Source: Geothrix sp. SG200 (lineage in GTDB: Bacteria > Acidobacteriota > Holophagae > Holophagales > Holophagaceae). Taken from it: DNA of 64,000 nt. The notes beneath the pieces are model-generated. The model had not been told where the DNA came from. It made no database searches and saw only the letters and a list, made by a program, of their open reading frames with translations. Location of the stretch: the NCBI RefSeq assembly GCF_022808935.1, contig NZ_JAKZFR010000004.1:237624-301623 (forward strand), given 5' to 3'. Made by a program: the position numbers and the translations under genes. Numbering within the stretch: position 1 is the first letter of the stretch; the number at the start of each line of letters is the position of its first letter. Shown piece after piece: positions 29,940 through 39,563 of the stretch.

Positions 29940-30251
29940 CTACTTCGCGGAAGCCGCGGGACGCGGCGCGGCGGTGGCCAGGTAGGGCTTGAGCTTGGCG
30001 TAGGACTTCTCGCCGATGCCCTTGACGTTCATGAGCTCTTCCGGGCGCTGGAAGCCGCCGTGCTGCTTGCGGAAGGCCACGATGCGCTCGGCGGTCTTCT
30101 GGCCGACGCGGGGCAGCTGCATGAGCTCGGTGACGGTGGCCGTGTTGAGGTTCACGGGCCGCTGGGGGGCCCGGGGCGCGCGGCCGGCCGCGGCGGAGAG
30201 GGGAAGGGCCAGGGCGAGCGCCAGGGCCAGGGAAGTGAGGGGGTTGGACAT
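29940..30251 (-). CDS. ComEA-like helix-hairpin-helix DNA-binding protein
   Basis: This 103-residue protein has a signal peptide (about 1-22) and a tandem helix-hairpin-helix module starting VNLNTATVTELMQLPRVG near residue 33, ending with GIGEKSYAKLKPYL. ComEA proteins bind DNA in the periplasm during natural transformation. This is the short soluble form. It probably shares an operon with the pseudopilin gene 10 bases downstream on the minus strand, supporting a DNA-uptake role (inference). Confidence 0.88.
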   Translation of the reverse strand: MSNPLTSLALALALALPLSAAAGRAPRAPQRPVNLNTATVTELMQLPRVGQKTAERIVAFRKQHGGFQRPEELMNVKGIGEKSYAKLKPYLATAAPRPAASAK

Positions 30252-30297
30252 GGTTGCCTCCTTTCAGGCAGCCATGTCAGTTCGAGGTTTGTGCCAG

Positions 30298-30441
30298 TTG
30301 TTAAGTGTTGATAATAATTGGCTAAAGTATTTTATTTTGAAAAATATTGTAATTAAAAAATGACAAAATTTATAAATAAACAATTAAAATAAATTATTTC
30401 AAATTTTAAATTTGATTAAAAAATTACGAAGAAATTTTACG
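30298..30441. promoter_or_regulatory. Extremely AT-rich intergenic island
   Basis: About 144 bases with almost no G or C lie in an otherwise GC-rich chromosome, with many A and T runs of four to six and no long ORF. The island separates the divergent comEA and ahcY transcripts. It could act as an UP-element-rich promoter region, a bent-DNA or nucleoid-protein site, or a degraded insertion. I see no clear -10/-35 pair or origin-type repeats. Confidence 0.5.
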
Positions 30442-30511
30442 TGGTGACAGTTTTGAATCACGAGCCCATTCCCACCCACCTCATCCCTGTCGCCACCGCT
30501 ATCCTGGAAGG

Positions 30512-30595
30512 GTCCGAGGAGCGCTGCAGGACCCGGCAGATCGGCTGTGCGGGATCTCAGGCTCGGACCCATCCTTCCAGGAACGGCGCTCACCT
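30512..30595 (+). promoter_or_regulatory. S-adenosylhomocysteine (SAH) riboswitch
   Basis: The core sequence matches the SAH riboswitch consensus: TCCGAGGAGCGCTGCAGGAC (30513-30532), the partner AGGCTCGGA (about 30559-30567) closing P1, and AACGGCGCTCACC (about 30582-30594), whose GGCGCTC can pair with GAGCGCT to form the pseudoknot. It lies in the leader of ahcY, the enzyme that removes SAH. In known examples ligand binding turns the gene on. The expression platform is not obvious; the ribosome site GGAGG is about 60 bases downstream. Confidence 0.92.
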
Positions 30596-30661
30596 CAACC
30601 CTGAACCGGGGCGATGGGGTGGACGCACCCTCCTGTCGATCCGGCCCTTCGTGGAGGTCCC

Positions 30662-32059
<1,398 letters not shown>

Positions 32060-32083
32060 GCTGAGACGCTTCGCGTTTCAAGG

Positions 32084-32109
32084 AACAGGGCGCCTTGCGG
32101 CGCCCTGTT
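32084..32109. terminator. Hairpin terminator between convergent ahcY and caspase-like gene
   Basis: A perfect 11-bp stem AACAGGGCGCC/GGCGCCCTGTT with loop TTGC is followed by CGTTTCG on the plus strand. It lies between two convergent stop codons and can serve both. Confidence 0.85.
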
Positions 32110-32129
32110 CGTTTCGGGCGAAAGCCCCG

Positions 32130-33008
32130 TCAGGTCGGCATCTCGGTCGGCAGCGGTGCCAGGTTGGGGGGAACCTCCACCGCCTTCATCACCGCATGGC
32201 GGGTGACGGCTTCGCAGTCGAGCTGGGGTGTCTGGGTGAAGTGGGCGGCGCTGAGGTCGGAACGGATCTTCGCCAGCACCTTGGCCCGGGTGAGGTGATT
32301 GCCGCTGGCCCTCGCCTCGCGGCAGAAGTGCCAGCTGAAGGCGCCGTGCCAGTCGCCCTGCATGAAGGCGTCCGCGGCGGTCTGGCTCTCCTTGCAGGCG
32401 GTCCAGAGGATGTGGTGCGACAGGCCCTTCTCCAGCAGCTTGAGGTGCCCAGGGCGGGCCCGGCGGTACTCGATGTCGCGGAAGGCCTCGATCGAGGGCG
32501 GCGGCAGGTAGCGGGGCTTGCGGTCCATGAGCAGGTCCGCCGCCCGAAGACCCGCGCCGCTGTGGCAGGTGTCGAGGAGGATTTCCAGGATCACGCTCTG
32601 GGGAAGCTGCACGAACAGGTCGTGAAGCTCGTCGTCCACGATGAGGTGGTCGCGGTCCCACTGGGGGCCGCTCTGGGCCAGGTCATGGGGGCAGAAGGCC
32701 TCGTCGGCCCGGTCGAACTCATCGAGGTTCAGGTCCGGCACCTGGGTGCCGTGCCCCGAGAACGTGAAGACCAGGTGGTTGTAGCGGCCGGCCAAGGCGC
32801 CTTCCACCATGCGTCGCAGCTCGCGCATGATGTTGGCCTTGGTGGCGGCTTGGTCCGTCAACTGGGTGATATCGGAATCCTCGAAGCCCAGCAGATCCTT
32901 CAGCAGCGAAGCCATGTCGTGGGCGTCGTTCACGCACCCGTTCAGGTTGGCCGCGGGGAAGTTCTGGTACTGGTTGATCCCGATGCAAAGCGCGGTGCGG
33001 TGCAGCAT
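32130..33008 (-). CDS. Caspase-like (C14) cysteine protease
   Basis: This 292-residue metacaspase-like protein has the catalytic His in FTFSGHGTQVPD near residue 86 and the catalytic Cys in LLDTCHSGAGLR near residue 148. The N-terminal CIGINQYQN strand and NDAHDMASLL fit the p20 fold. No signal peptide or extra domain is visible, so it is an orphan cytoplasmic type. TAGGAGG precedes the ATG. Bacterial homologues act in programmed death, phage defence or regulation; no partner gene is adjacent, so the role is open. Confidence 0.88.
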   Translation of the reverse strand: MLHRTALCIGINQYQNFPAANLNGCVNDAHDMASLLKDLLGFEDSDITQLTDQAATKANIMRELRRMVEGALAGRYNHLVFTFSGHGTQVPDLNLDEFDRADEAFCPHDLAQSGPQWDRDHLIVDDELHDLFVQLPQSVILEILLDTCHSGAGLRAADLLMDRKPRYLPPPSIEAFRDIEYRRARPGHLKLLEKGLSHHILWTACKESQTAADAFMQGDWHGAFSWHFCREARASGNHLTRAKVLAKIRSDLSAAHFTQTPQLDCEAVTRHAVMKAVEVPPNLAPLPTEMPT

Positions 33009-33224
33009 GGGAGCCTCCTAGGCTTTGCTTGGGAACGTGGGGACGGACGCGCCGAGCCCGCCCCCGGTGAAGGGCGGCGGATCCTGGTCGGATCGGAGGA
33101 GGACTGCGACATTCGGCGCACATCCCGGAGGACTCCAATCCTTCACGATAGGCTCAAGTCCCGCCGGTTCAAGCAACGGGGCCTTTTTCCGTAGAATGGC
33201 TGGTGCCAATTGCGGCGGAGACCC

Positions 33225-33755
33225 ATGAGCGACGACAAGAAAGAACCCTGGCTGAACCTGCTGGCCCTGACGACCGTGATCCTCGCGGTCTGCGCCACCT
33301 TGGCAACCTTCAAAGGCGGCGGCCACTCCACCCGGGCCGTGCTGAGCCAGAGCCAGGCCTCGGATCAGTGGGCCTACTACCAGGCCAAGGGCATCAAGGG
33401 GAACCTCTACGAGCTGGAGGCCATGCGCCTGCGCCGGGAGCTGGAGCTGGCGCCGAAGACGGCCGTGCCCACCCTGGAGAAGAGCCTTGCCGACGTGGAG
33501 AAGAAGGTGACGAAGTACGACGGGGAGAAGGCCGAGATCCAGAAGGAGGCCCGCCGCTTCGAGGAGGTCAAGACCGAGGCCCAGCGGCACGGCGCGGCCT
33601 TCGGCCTGGCGGTGATCTTCCTCCAGATCGGCATCCTGCTCTCCTCCATCGCCGCCCTGCTCAAGCAGAAGCCCGTCTACTACCTGGGCCTGCTGGTGGG
33701 CGTGGTGGGAATCGTCTACTTCATCAACGGCTTCTACTTGTTCCTGGCGGCCTGA
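33225..33755 (+). CDS. DUF4337-like membrane protein
   Basis: This 176-residue protein has TM1 near the N-terminus (LALTTVILAVCATLATF), a central coiled coil of about 70 residues and two C-terminal TM helices. It matches the layout and phrase SQSQASDQWAYYQAKGIKGN typical of DUF4337 (function unknown). The NUDIX gene starts within its stop codon, so the pair is translationally coupled. Confidence 0.75.
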   Translation: MSDDKKEPWLNLLALTTVILAVCATLATFKGGGHSTRAVLSQSQASDQWAYYQAKGIKGNLYELEAMRLRRELELAPKTAVPTLEKSLADVEKKVTKYDGEKAEIQKEARRFEEVKTEAQRHGAAFGLAVIFLQIGILLSSIAALLKQKPVYYLGLLVGVVGIVYFINGFYLFLAA

Positions 33756-34195
33756 TGTGGGCCCTCACCGTCGCCGCCGTCATCGAGCGGAACGGCCGCT
33801 TCCTCGTGGTCGAGGAGACGGACGGCTCGCCTGAGCGTGTCTTCAACCAGCCCGCGGGGCACGTGGAGCCCGGCGAGGGCCTTCTCGACGCCGTGCGCCG
33901 CGAGGTGCGCGAGGAGACGGGCCTGGCCTTCACGCCGGAGGCCTTCGTGGGCATCTACCAGCTCCTGGCGCGGAATGGGAAGGACTACTGCCGCATCTGC
34001 TTCCGGGGCAGCGTGCCCGAAGACGCGGAGGCGGCCCCGGAGGATCCGGACATCCTGGGCTGCCGCTGGCTCACCCGCGACGAGCTGGCTGCCGCGCCCC
34101 TGCGCTCGGGTCTGGTCCTGCGCTGCGTGGACGACGTCATCGCCGGCGCGGCCCACCCGGTCTCCCTCGCCGCGGCGCTGAGGCAGGAGCGCTGA
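33755..34195 (+). CDS. NUDIX hydrolase, NudJ-like
   Basis: This 146-residue protein has the Nudix box GHVEPGEGLLDAVRREVREE, which binds metal and hydrolyses nucleoside diphosphate derivatives. The start (FLVVEET near residue 19, FNQPAGHVE) and the late block CRWLTRDELAAAPLRS resemble E. coli NudJ, a thiamine-pyrophosphate and nucleotide phosphatase. It starts at ATG 33755, overlapping the stop of the membrane-protein gene by one base. Confidence 0.88.
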   Translation: MWALTVAAVIERNGRFLVVEETDGSPERVFNQPAGHVEPGEGLLDAVRREVREETGLAFTPEAFVGIYQLLARNGKDYCRICFRGSVPEDAEAAPEDPDILGCRWLTRDELAAAPLRSGLVLRCVDDVIAGAAHPVSLAAALRQER

Positions 34196-34215
34196 GGCAG
34201 GCCCGCCGACAGTCC

Positions 34216-34755
34216 CTACGCACCCGTGGTGGGATCTTCCTCGTGAGGAGGAGCCTCCGCAGGCGGCATGGCCGCCGACGGCCTGCGCCGGTGATACTTC
34301 ACCGCGGCCGCCAGGGACGTGACCAGGCCCGTGATCCAGGTGCCCAGGGCCCAGGAGAAGGCCCGGCCCAGGGAGGTCTGCATGGGGCCCTTGGCCTTCA
34401 TCACCGCCTCGATCTGATCGGGGGTGAAGCCCTGTTGGACCATCTTCAGGCGGCCCAGGGCCTCCATCTCGGCGAAGTAGCTGGGGAACACCACCAGGGT
34501 GAAGAGAAGGCTGCCCACGAAGATGACGGCGGAGGCGATGAGGGTGGCCCCCACGCCGTCCTGCACCTGGCGCAGGTAGCCCTGGCTCGAGGCGGTGCGG
34601 CGGAGGGCCAGGATCAGGATGCCGATCTGCAGGGGGATGGCCAGCCAGAGTAGGAAGAACAGGCTGGGATGGCGGTACCAGCCCGTGAAGCCCATGACGA
34701 AGGTCCAGAGCACCACCAGGATGCCGAGGACGAGACCGGTGCGAAGCGCCGCCAT
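34216..34755 (-). CDS. DUF4199-like membrane protein
   Basis: This 179-residue protein has four TM segments (about 5-25, 32-50, 68-90 and 130-150) and a polar C-terminal tail. The layout, including a soluble loop with GFTPDQIEAVMKA between TM3 and TM4, resembles DUF4199. Function is unknown. It converges with the NUDIX gene and lies just downstream of the SDR gene on the same strand. Confidence 0.65.
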   Translation of the reverse strand: MAALRTGLVLGILVVLWTFVMGFTGWYRHPSLFFLLWLAIPLQIGILILALRRTASSQGYLRQVQDGVGATLIASAVIFVGSLLFTLVVFPSYFAEMEALGRLKMVQQGFTPDQIEAVMKAKGPMQTSLGRAFSWALGTWITGLVTSLAAAVKYHRRRPSAAMPPAEAPPHEEDPTTGA

Positions 34756-34763
34756 GAATGCTC

Positions 34764-35507
34764 CTAGAAGGTGTGCCCGCCGCCGTTCACGGGGAGGGTG
34801 GCGCCGGTGACGAAGCCGGCCTGCAGCAGGCCGACGACGGCCTCGGCCACGTCCTGGGCCAGCCCGTTGCGCCGCAGGGGCGTGTGCTCCGCCGCCGCCT
34901 GCTTGTGCTTCTCCGGCAGGTCCGCCGTGGCGTCCGTGAGCGTGAGGCCGGGTGCCACGGCGTTCACGCGGATGCCCATGGGGCCGAGCTCGAAGGCCAG
35001 CGCCCGCACGAAGCCTTCGAGGCCCGCCTTGGCCGCGCTGTGGGCGGAGAACCCCCAGCCGGGATTGCGGGCGAGGCCGCTGGTGATGGCGATGATGGCG
35101 CCCTTCTTCCGCTCCAGCATCTGGGGCACCACCGCCCGGCAGCCGTGGAAGGCCGCCCCCATCTCGCCCAGCACCTTGGCCTCGAAGGCCTCCCAGGGGT
35201 ACTCGAGGATCCCCTTCATGGGAAAGCCGACGGCGGCGTTGAGCACCAGGATCCCGATGGGGCCCAGCTCTGCCTTCACGGCCGCGGCCATGGCCTCCAC
35301 CTGGGCCCGGTCGCGGGCATCGGCCTTCACGGCCATGGTCCGGCCTCCCCCGGCCTGGATCTCGGCCACCACGGCCTTCGCGGCGGCCTCCGAGCCGAAG
35401 TAGTTCACGGCCACCGCGGCGCCCTGGGCCGCGAGCGCCTTGGCCACGGCGGCCCCGATGCCGCGGCTGGCGCCGGTGACCAGCGCGACGGAACCATTCA
35501 GGGACAT
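34764..35507 (-). CDS. Short-chain dehydrogenase/reductase with altered catalytic Tyr
   Basis: This 247-residue Rossmann-fold protein has the NAD(P)-binding VTGASRGIGAAVAKAL near residue 10 and the NAG-like LNAAVGF block. The catalytic Ser sits in AITSGLARN. The usual Tyr-x-x-x-Lys pair is His-x-x-x-Lys here: the segment reads GFSAHSAAKAG, and the codon on the minus strand is CAC. Substrate is unknown; FabG-like reductases are the closest general type. I chose ATG 35507, right after GGAGGGTCC. Confidence 0.85.
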   Translation of the reverse strand: MSLNGSVALVTGASRGIGAAVAKALAAQGAAVAVNYFGSEAAAKAVVAEIQAGGGRTMAVKADARDRAQVEAMAAAVKAELGPIGILVLNAAVGFPMKGILEYPWEAFEAKVLGEMGAAFHGCRAVVPQMLERKKGAIIAITSGLARNPGWGFSAHSAAKAGLEGFVRALAFELGPMGIRVNAVAPGLTLTDATADLPEKHKQAAAEHTPLRRNGLAQDVAEAVVGLLQAGFVTGATLPVNGGGHTF

Positions 35508-35558
35508 GGACCCTCCTTCAGGCATCATGCCCGATTCTCCGCCGGCTTCCAGGATGGC

Positions 35559-36059
35559 TCAAGGCTCCGCGAGGTCCTGGATGGCCATGCCGCCGGCGCT
35601 GGCGGCATCCCCCGTGAGCACCCGGCGCAGGTATCCGACCTGGCCGAGATGGAAGGCGAGGTGGGCCTCCAGGTGCAGGAGGAAGCGCCGGGTGGACACC
35701 TGGTGCCCTCCGATGGGGGTGGGGAAGGGCGCCTGGAGGGAGGCGTCCGTCTGGGCCGCCAGGCCCGCCTCCACGGCGGCGATGGCGGCTTCCAGCCCCG
35801 CGGCGACTTCGGCCCGCGTGCCTTCCCGCTGGGCGAACTCCCGTTCCCGCTGGCGCACGTAGCCCGTGGCGCCCAGCACGGCGCCGACGAAGTGCTGGAG
35901 GTTGCCCGCCACGTGCAGGGCCAGGTTCCCGGCGCTGTTGGCGATGCCCGGCACCGTGCGCCAGAGCACCACATCATCGGGGAACATCTCCACTTCGCGG
36001 ACGAGGCAGCGCAGGTCACGCTGGAACAGCGGGAGGAGGTCGGCGGCGAGGGGCGTCAT
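35559..36059 (-). CDS. DinB-family putative metal-binding protein
   Basis: This 166-residue four-helix protein has spaced histidines (LALHVAGNLQH near 58 and HLEAHLAFHLGQVGYLRR near 130) as expected for the DinB metal site. Many members are thiol transferases, such as bacillithiol or mycothiol-linked enzymes, but the specific reaction is unknown. ATG 36059 and the in-frame ATG 36068 are both possible. It lies next to the SDR gene on the same strand. Confidence 0.72.
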   Translation of the reverse strand: MTPLAADLLPLFQRDLRCLVREVEMFPDDVVLWRTVPGIANSAGNLALHVAGNLQHFVGAVLGATGYVRQREREFAQREGTRAEVAAGLEAAIAAVEAGLAAQTDASLQAPFPTPIGGHQVSTRRFLLHLEAHLAFHLGQVGYLRRVLTGDAASAGGMAIQDLAEP

Positions 36060-36102
36060 GGCGACCATCCTATACCCACGGCTCCTGTGGGATTCTGGAG
36101 GC

Positions 36103-37014
36103 ATGGACCTCCAAGCCCTCCTCGACGACCTGGCGGTGGAAGCCGCGCCCCTGGCGGCGCAGGGGAAGGTGGCGGACTACATCCCGGCCCTGGCCTCCGT
36201 GCCCGCCGCGCGCTTCGGCCTGGCCCTCGCCACCACGGATGGCCAGCTCTTCGGCACCGGCGACTGGCGCACGCCCTTCTCCATCCAGAGCGTGTCCAAG
36301 GCCTTCTCCCTGGCCCTGGTGCTGGCCCGGGACGGCGAGGCCCTGTGGAAGCGCGTGGGCCGCGAGCCCTCGGGCAACCCCTTCAACTCGCTGGTGCAGC
36401 TGGAATACGAGAAGGGCATCCCGCGGAACCCGTTCATCAATGCCGGGGCCCTGGTCCTCATCGACCGCCTGCTCACGCTCACGGGCGATTCCCTGGGCAC
36501 GCTGCGGGACTTCCTCCGGGCGGAAAGCAGCAACCCGGCCCTGGACGTGGATGCAGAGGTGGCCGCCTCGGAGGCCTCCCACGGCCACCGCAACGCGGCG
36601 CTGGCCCACTTCATGGCCAGCTGCGGCAACCTGGAGAACCCCGTGGACCGGGTGCTGGACCACTACTTCCGCCAGTGCAGCCTCGCCATGAGCTGCGCGG
36701 ACCTGGCCAAGGCCGGCCTCTTCCTGGCCAACCACGGCCTGCGGGCGGACGGCTCGCGCCTGCTCTCCCGCAGCGAGTCCAAGCGCATCAACTCGATCAT
36801 GCTCACCTGCGGCACCTACGACGCCGCCGGCGATTTCGCCTACCGCGTGGGCCTGCCGGGCAAGAGCGGCGTGGGCGGCGGCATCCTGGCCGTGCTGCCC
36901 GAGCGCGGCGTCCTCTGCGTCTGGAGCCCCGCCCTCGACCCCCACGGCAACAGCATCGCCGGCGTCGAGGCCCTCGACCGCTTCACGACGCGGACGGGGT
37001 GGTCGGTGTTTTGA
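36103..37014 (+). CDS. glsA: Glutaminase A
   Basis: This 303-residue serine-type glutaminase hydrolyses glutamine to glutamate and ammonia. The catalytic S-x-x-K pair is in FSIQSVSKAFSLAL near residue 64, and NPFINAGAL, GLPGKSGVGGGI and the late HGNSIAG are diagnostic. The ATG at 36103 follows CTGGAGGC; longer upstream frames are not homologous. It is divergent from the DinB gene, separated by 43 bases. Confidence 0.95.
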   Translation: MDLQALLDDLAVEAAPLAAQGKVADYIPALASVPAARFGLALATTDGQLFGTGDWRTPFSIQSVSKAFSLALVLARDGEALWKRVGREPSGNPFNSLVQLEYEKGIPRNPFINAGALVLIDRLLTLTGDSLGTLRDFLRAESSNPALDVDAEVAASEASHGHRNAALAHFMASCGNLENPVDRVLDHYFRQCSLAMSCADLAKAGLFLANHGLRADGSRLLSRSESKRINSIMLTCGTYDAAGDFAYRVGLPGKSGVGGGILAVLPERGVLCVWSPALDPHGNSIAGVEALDRFTTRTGWSVF

Positions 37015-37017
37015 GAA

Positions 37018-37111
37018 CAAGATGGACAGGATCGACAGGATTAAAAGATTGGATTAACAGGTTTAAAGCCTTTAAATTCTGTTGATCCAGCCTTTCATCC
37101 CGTTGACCCTG
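37018..37111. repeat. AT-richer palindromic intergenic element after glsA
   Basis: The sequence GATGGACAGGATCGACAGG and its near-complement at the end (CCCGTTGACCCTGTCAG) flank a hairpin AACAGGTTTAAA/TTTAAATTCTGTT. This combination looks like a dispersed palindromic extragenic element that also serves as a terminator between two convergent genes. I cannot check other copies from this window. Confidence 0.5.
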
Positions 37112-37441
37112 TCAGCGCTTTTCCTCGGTTTTCCCGCGTCGCAGCAGCCACGCGGCCCAGGCCGTGAACGCCGCCACGGCGCCGAGGATCAGGGCCAGGC
37201 GCAGCCAGGGCTCGTCGAAGGCCAGACGCTGGCGGATGCCCTGGGCCAGCGTCCACAGCCACACCAGGGCGCCGAAAGCCAGGACCCAGCGGACCGTGGC
37301 CTGGGCGGCGGGCCTCGGGATGAAGAGTGGCACCAGGAGCGCCAGGCAGAGCAGCACCAGGAGCAGCTCGCCGGAGCGGAGGAAGTGCGCCCCCAGCATC
37401 AGCAGGGCGAACAGGGCGGGGAGGCGGCGGACGGCGAACAT
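37112..37441 (-). CDS. Small membrane protein
   Basis: This 109-residue protein has three to four hydrophobic segments (about 10-24, 27-43, 52-66 and 84-101) and a basic C-terminus (LLRRGKTEEKR). I recognise no family. The Met at 37441 follows AGTCCCC with weak ribosome-site character; an extension to 37501 is open but polar. It lies between glsA (convergent) and rlmF (same strand). Confidence 0.6.
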   Translation of the reverse strand: MFAVRRLPALFALLMLGAHFLRSGELLLVLLCLALLVPLFIPRPAAQATVRWVLAFGALVWLWTLAQGIRQRLAFDEPWLRLALILGAVAAFTAWAAWLLRRGKTEEKR

Positions 37442-37490
37442 GGGGACTCCGGCGACGGATAAATCATACCGATTTGTCCGAAACCTTGGA

Positions 37491-38504
37491 TCACAACCCA
37501 TCCCACCAGGCCCTCCGGGCCTCGGGATCCAGGAAGGTCCAGGCCACGAAGCGGCTCTGCTTCTGGCCCTGGGCCATGGGCACCGTGCGGACCTCCGCCG
37601 CCCCGGCCTGGCGGAGCGCCCGCTGGAGGGCCGGCAGATTCGCGGAGCTGGAGACGAGTGTGGTGAACCAGCGGACCTGGGCCTGGAGGTCCACGCTTTC
37701 CGCGATCATGCGCCGGACGAAGGCCGCCTCGCCGCCCTCGCACCACAGCTCTGCCCCCTGGCCGCCGAAGTTGCGGGCCGCCCCGGCGGTTCCCCGCCCC
37801 AGCTTCCGCCACTTGGCCTGGGCGGCTTCCCGGGCCTCTCGCAGCGAGCCGTGAAAGGGCGGGTTGCAGAGGGTCAGGTCGAAGCGCTCGGCCGGTCTCA
37901 CGACATTCCGGAAGATGGCTTGGGGATCGGGCTGCCGGCGCAGGGCGATGGCCGCCTCCAGGCCGGGATTGGCCGCCAGGACGCGGGCCGCCGAGGCCAG
38001 CGACGCGCCGTCGAGGTCCGAGGCCACGAAGGACCAGCCGTACTCCCGGTGGCCCAGCAGCGGGTAGATGAGGCTGGCGCCGGTGCCGATGTCCAGCGCG
38101 CGCACGGCGGCGCCCCGGGGGATGGGTCCGCCCTCCGCCAGCAGGTCCGCCAGGTGGTGCAGGTAGTCCGCGCGGCCGGGGATGGGCGGGCAGAGGGCGC
38201 CGCGTGGCAGGTCCCAGCCGCGGATGCCATAGGCTTCCAGCAGCAGGGCCCGGTTCAGGGCCTTCACCGCCGCAGGATCCGCGAAGTCGATGGTGGGCCC
38301 GCCATGGGGGGCGCGCCGCACGAAGGGCCCCAGCTCGGGGCTGGCGGCGACCAGACGCGGGAAGTCGTAGCCGTCGCCGTGGCGGTTGCGGGGGTGCAGG
38401 CCCGGCTTGGCGGGCCGACGGGCCGGGGCTGGGGATTTCGGCGCCTGGCCCGGTGTCTGGCCCGGCGTCTGGCCCGGTGTCTGGGCCCGTGGCTTCGAGG
38501 CCAT
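37491..38504 (-). CDS. rlmF: 23S rRNA adenine(1618)-N6-methyltransferase
   Basis: This 337-residue enzyme has the RlmF arrangement: [13 protein letters not shown] near residue 36, [16 protein letters not shown], the SAM motif [16 protein letters not shown] near residue 130, and the catalytic LCNPPFHGS near residue 199. It methylates N6 of A1618 in 23S rRNA. The first 33 residues are extra: a basic, Pro/Gly/Thr-rich tail with a TPGQ motif repeated three times. It starts two bases before the next gene on the minus strand ends. Confidence 0.92.
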   Translation of the reverse strand: MASKPRAQTPGQTPGQTPGQAPKSPAPARRPAKPGLHPRNRHGDGYDFPRLVAASPELGPFVRRAPHGGPTIDFADPAAVKALNRALLLEAYGIRGWDLPRGALCPPIPGRADYLHHLADLLAEGGPIPRGAAVRALDIGTGASLIYPLLGHREYGWSFVASDLDGASLASAARVLAANPGLEAAIALRRQPDPQAIFRNVVRPAERFDLTLCNPPFHGSLREAREAAQAKWRKLGRGTAGAARNFGGQGAELWCEGGEAAFVRRMIAESVDLQAQVRWFTTLVSSSANLPALQRALRQAGAAEVRTVPMAQGQKQSRFVAWTFLDPEARRAWWDGL

Positions 38505-38505
38505 G

Positions 38506-39060
38506 TCAGCGGCCCTCCCCGTCCGGGGCCAGGCGGGTGGCCACGAACCAGAAGCCGAAAGCGAGGAGGAGCGTCAGGACGGCCACGGTGGCGGCCAGGG
38601 AGCGGCCCTGCCAGAGCCCCTCGAACCAGCGCCGGAACTCCGTGACCAGGACGTTCAGCTTCCCTCCGTAGACCTCCAGTTCCCGCAGGTATTTCTTGGT
38701 GTCCTCGGGCTCGTAGCCCAGGGGGTTGGCCATCCGGGGCGTGGCCCGCAGGTAGATCAGGGCGGCCCCGCCAAGGCCCGCCGTCAGGATGCCTGCGATG
38801 ACGCGGCGGATGCGGTGCTTCCGGACGAGCGGGTCCGTCCCCAGCAGGCGGCCGGCCTGCGAGGCCTGCCGTGCCTCCCGGGACCGGAGCGCTTCCCGCA
38901 CCCGCGCCAGGTCGGCCTCGGGAATCGCCGCCCCCCGCCGCCCCAGCTCCGCCAGGGCGGCCTCCACGGCCTCGGTCTTGTAGCCATGGGGATGTTCCAG
39001 GTAGCGGCGCAGCTCGGCGTCGGCCAGCGTGGGGATGCGCGCGAGGAACGAATCGGTCAT
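38506..39060 (-). CDS. Membrane protein of unknown function
   Basis: This 184-residue protein has an N-terminal helical, charged region with repeated leucine-arginine patterns (about 1-80), then two TM helices (about 88-106 and 155-175). I do not recognise a family. I chose ATG 39060; the open frame runs to 39231, but that part is cysteine- and serine-rich and non-homologous. It sits just upstream of rlmF and may be co-transcribed. Confidence 0.65.
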   Translation of the reverse strand: MTDSFLARIPTLADAELRRYLEHPHGYKTEAVEAALAELGRRGAAIPEADLARVREALRSREARQASQAGRLLGTDPLVRKHRIRRVIAGILTAGLGGAALIYLRATPRMANPLGYEPEDTKKYLRELEVYGGKLNVLVTEFRRWFEGLWQGRSLAATVAVLTLLLAFGFWFVATRLAPDGEGR

Positions 39061-39088
39061 GTCCCCAGCATAGTTCGTGTGCCGGGCC

Positions 39089-39562
39089 TTAGAGCCAGCG
39101 CCGGACGCTCCGCAGGTAGGCCTGGTAGTCCGCCCCGAAGCGGGCCGCGAGGTGGCGCTCCTCCCGGGCGATGACATGAAAGCGGATGACGAGCAGGACG
39201 GGCAGAAGCATGAGCGCGGGCCAGAGCGCATTCGCCAGCAGGGCCGTGCCGGCGTGGAGCAGCGAGAGGCTGAGGTACAGGGGGTTCCGGGTGAAATGGA
39301 AGGGCCCCGCGGTGAGGAGCGCCGAGGCGGGGCGATCGGGTCGCACCGTGGTGCGGGCCCGGCGGAAGGTGAGGAAGCCCCAGAGCGCCAGGGCTGCCGA
39401 GCCGAGGACGAGCACGCCGCCCAGCAGCCGCGGAAGGGGGTTTTCCGGCGCGGCGAAGGGCAGCGGGCAGCGGCGCTGGAGCAGGAAACCGAGGCCCAGC
39501 CCCGCGATGAACACGAGGGGCGGCGGGAGGCGGACCCCGGGGCCGGTGCGGTCCGCGTCCAT
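39089..39562 (-). CDS. Isoprenylcysteine carboxyl methyltransferase-like membrane protein
   Basis: This 157-residue protein has four to five TM helices and the diagnostic C-terminal block: FTRNPLYLSLSLLHAGTALL near residue 90 and EERHLAARFGADYQAYLRSV near residue 134. This is the ICMT/PEMT-like family of SAM-dependent membrane methyltransferases; substrates in bacteria are mostly unknown. Its start lies two bases after the methyltransferase stop on the minus strand. Confidence 0.82.
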   Translation of the reverse strand: MDADRTGPGVRLPPPLVFIAGLGLGFLLQRRCPLPFAAPENPLPRLLGGVLVLGSAALALWGFLTFRRARTTVRPDRPASALLTAGPFHFTRNPLYLSLSLLHAGTALLANALWPALMLLPVLLVIRFHVIAREERHLAARFGADYQAYLRSVRRWL

Positions 39563-39563
39563 G

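Noticed and set aside
30298..30441. Chromosomal replication origin
   Set aside because: No DnaA-box cluster is apparent and no dnaA, dnaN or gidA genes are nearby.
38204..39174. Plus-strand open frames over rlmF and the neighbouring gene
   Set aside because: They are Gly/Ala/Arg/Pro-rich shadows opposite recognisable minus-strand genes.
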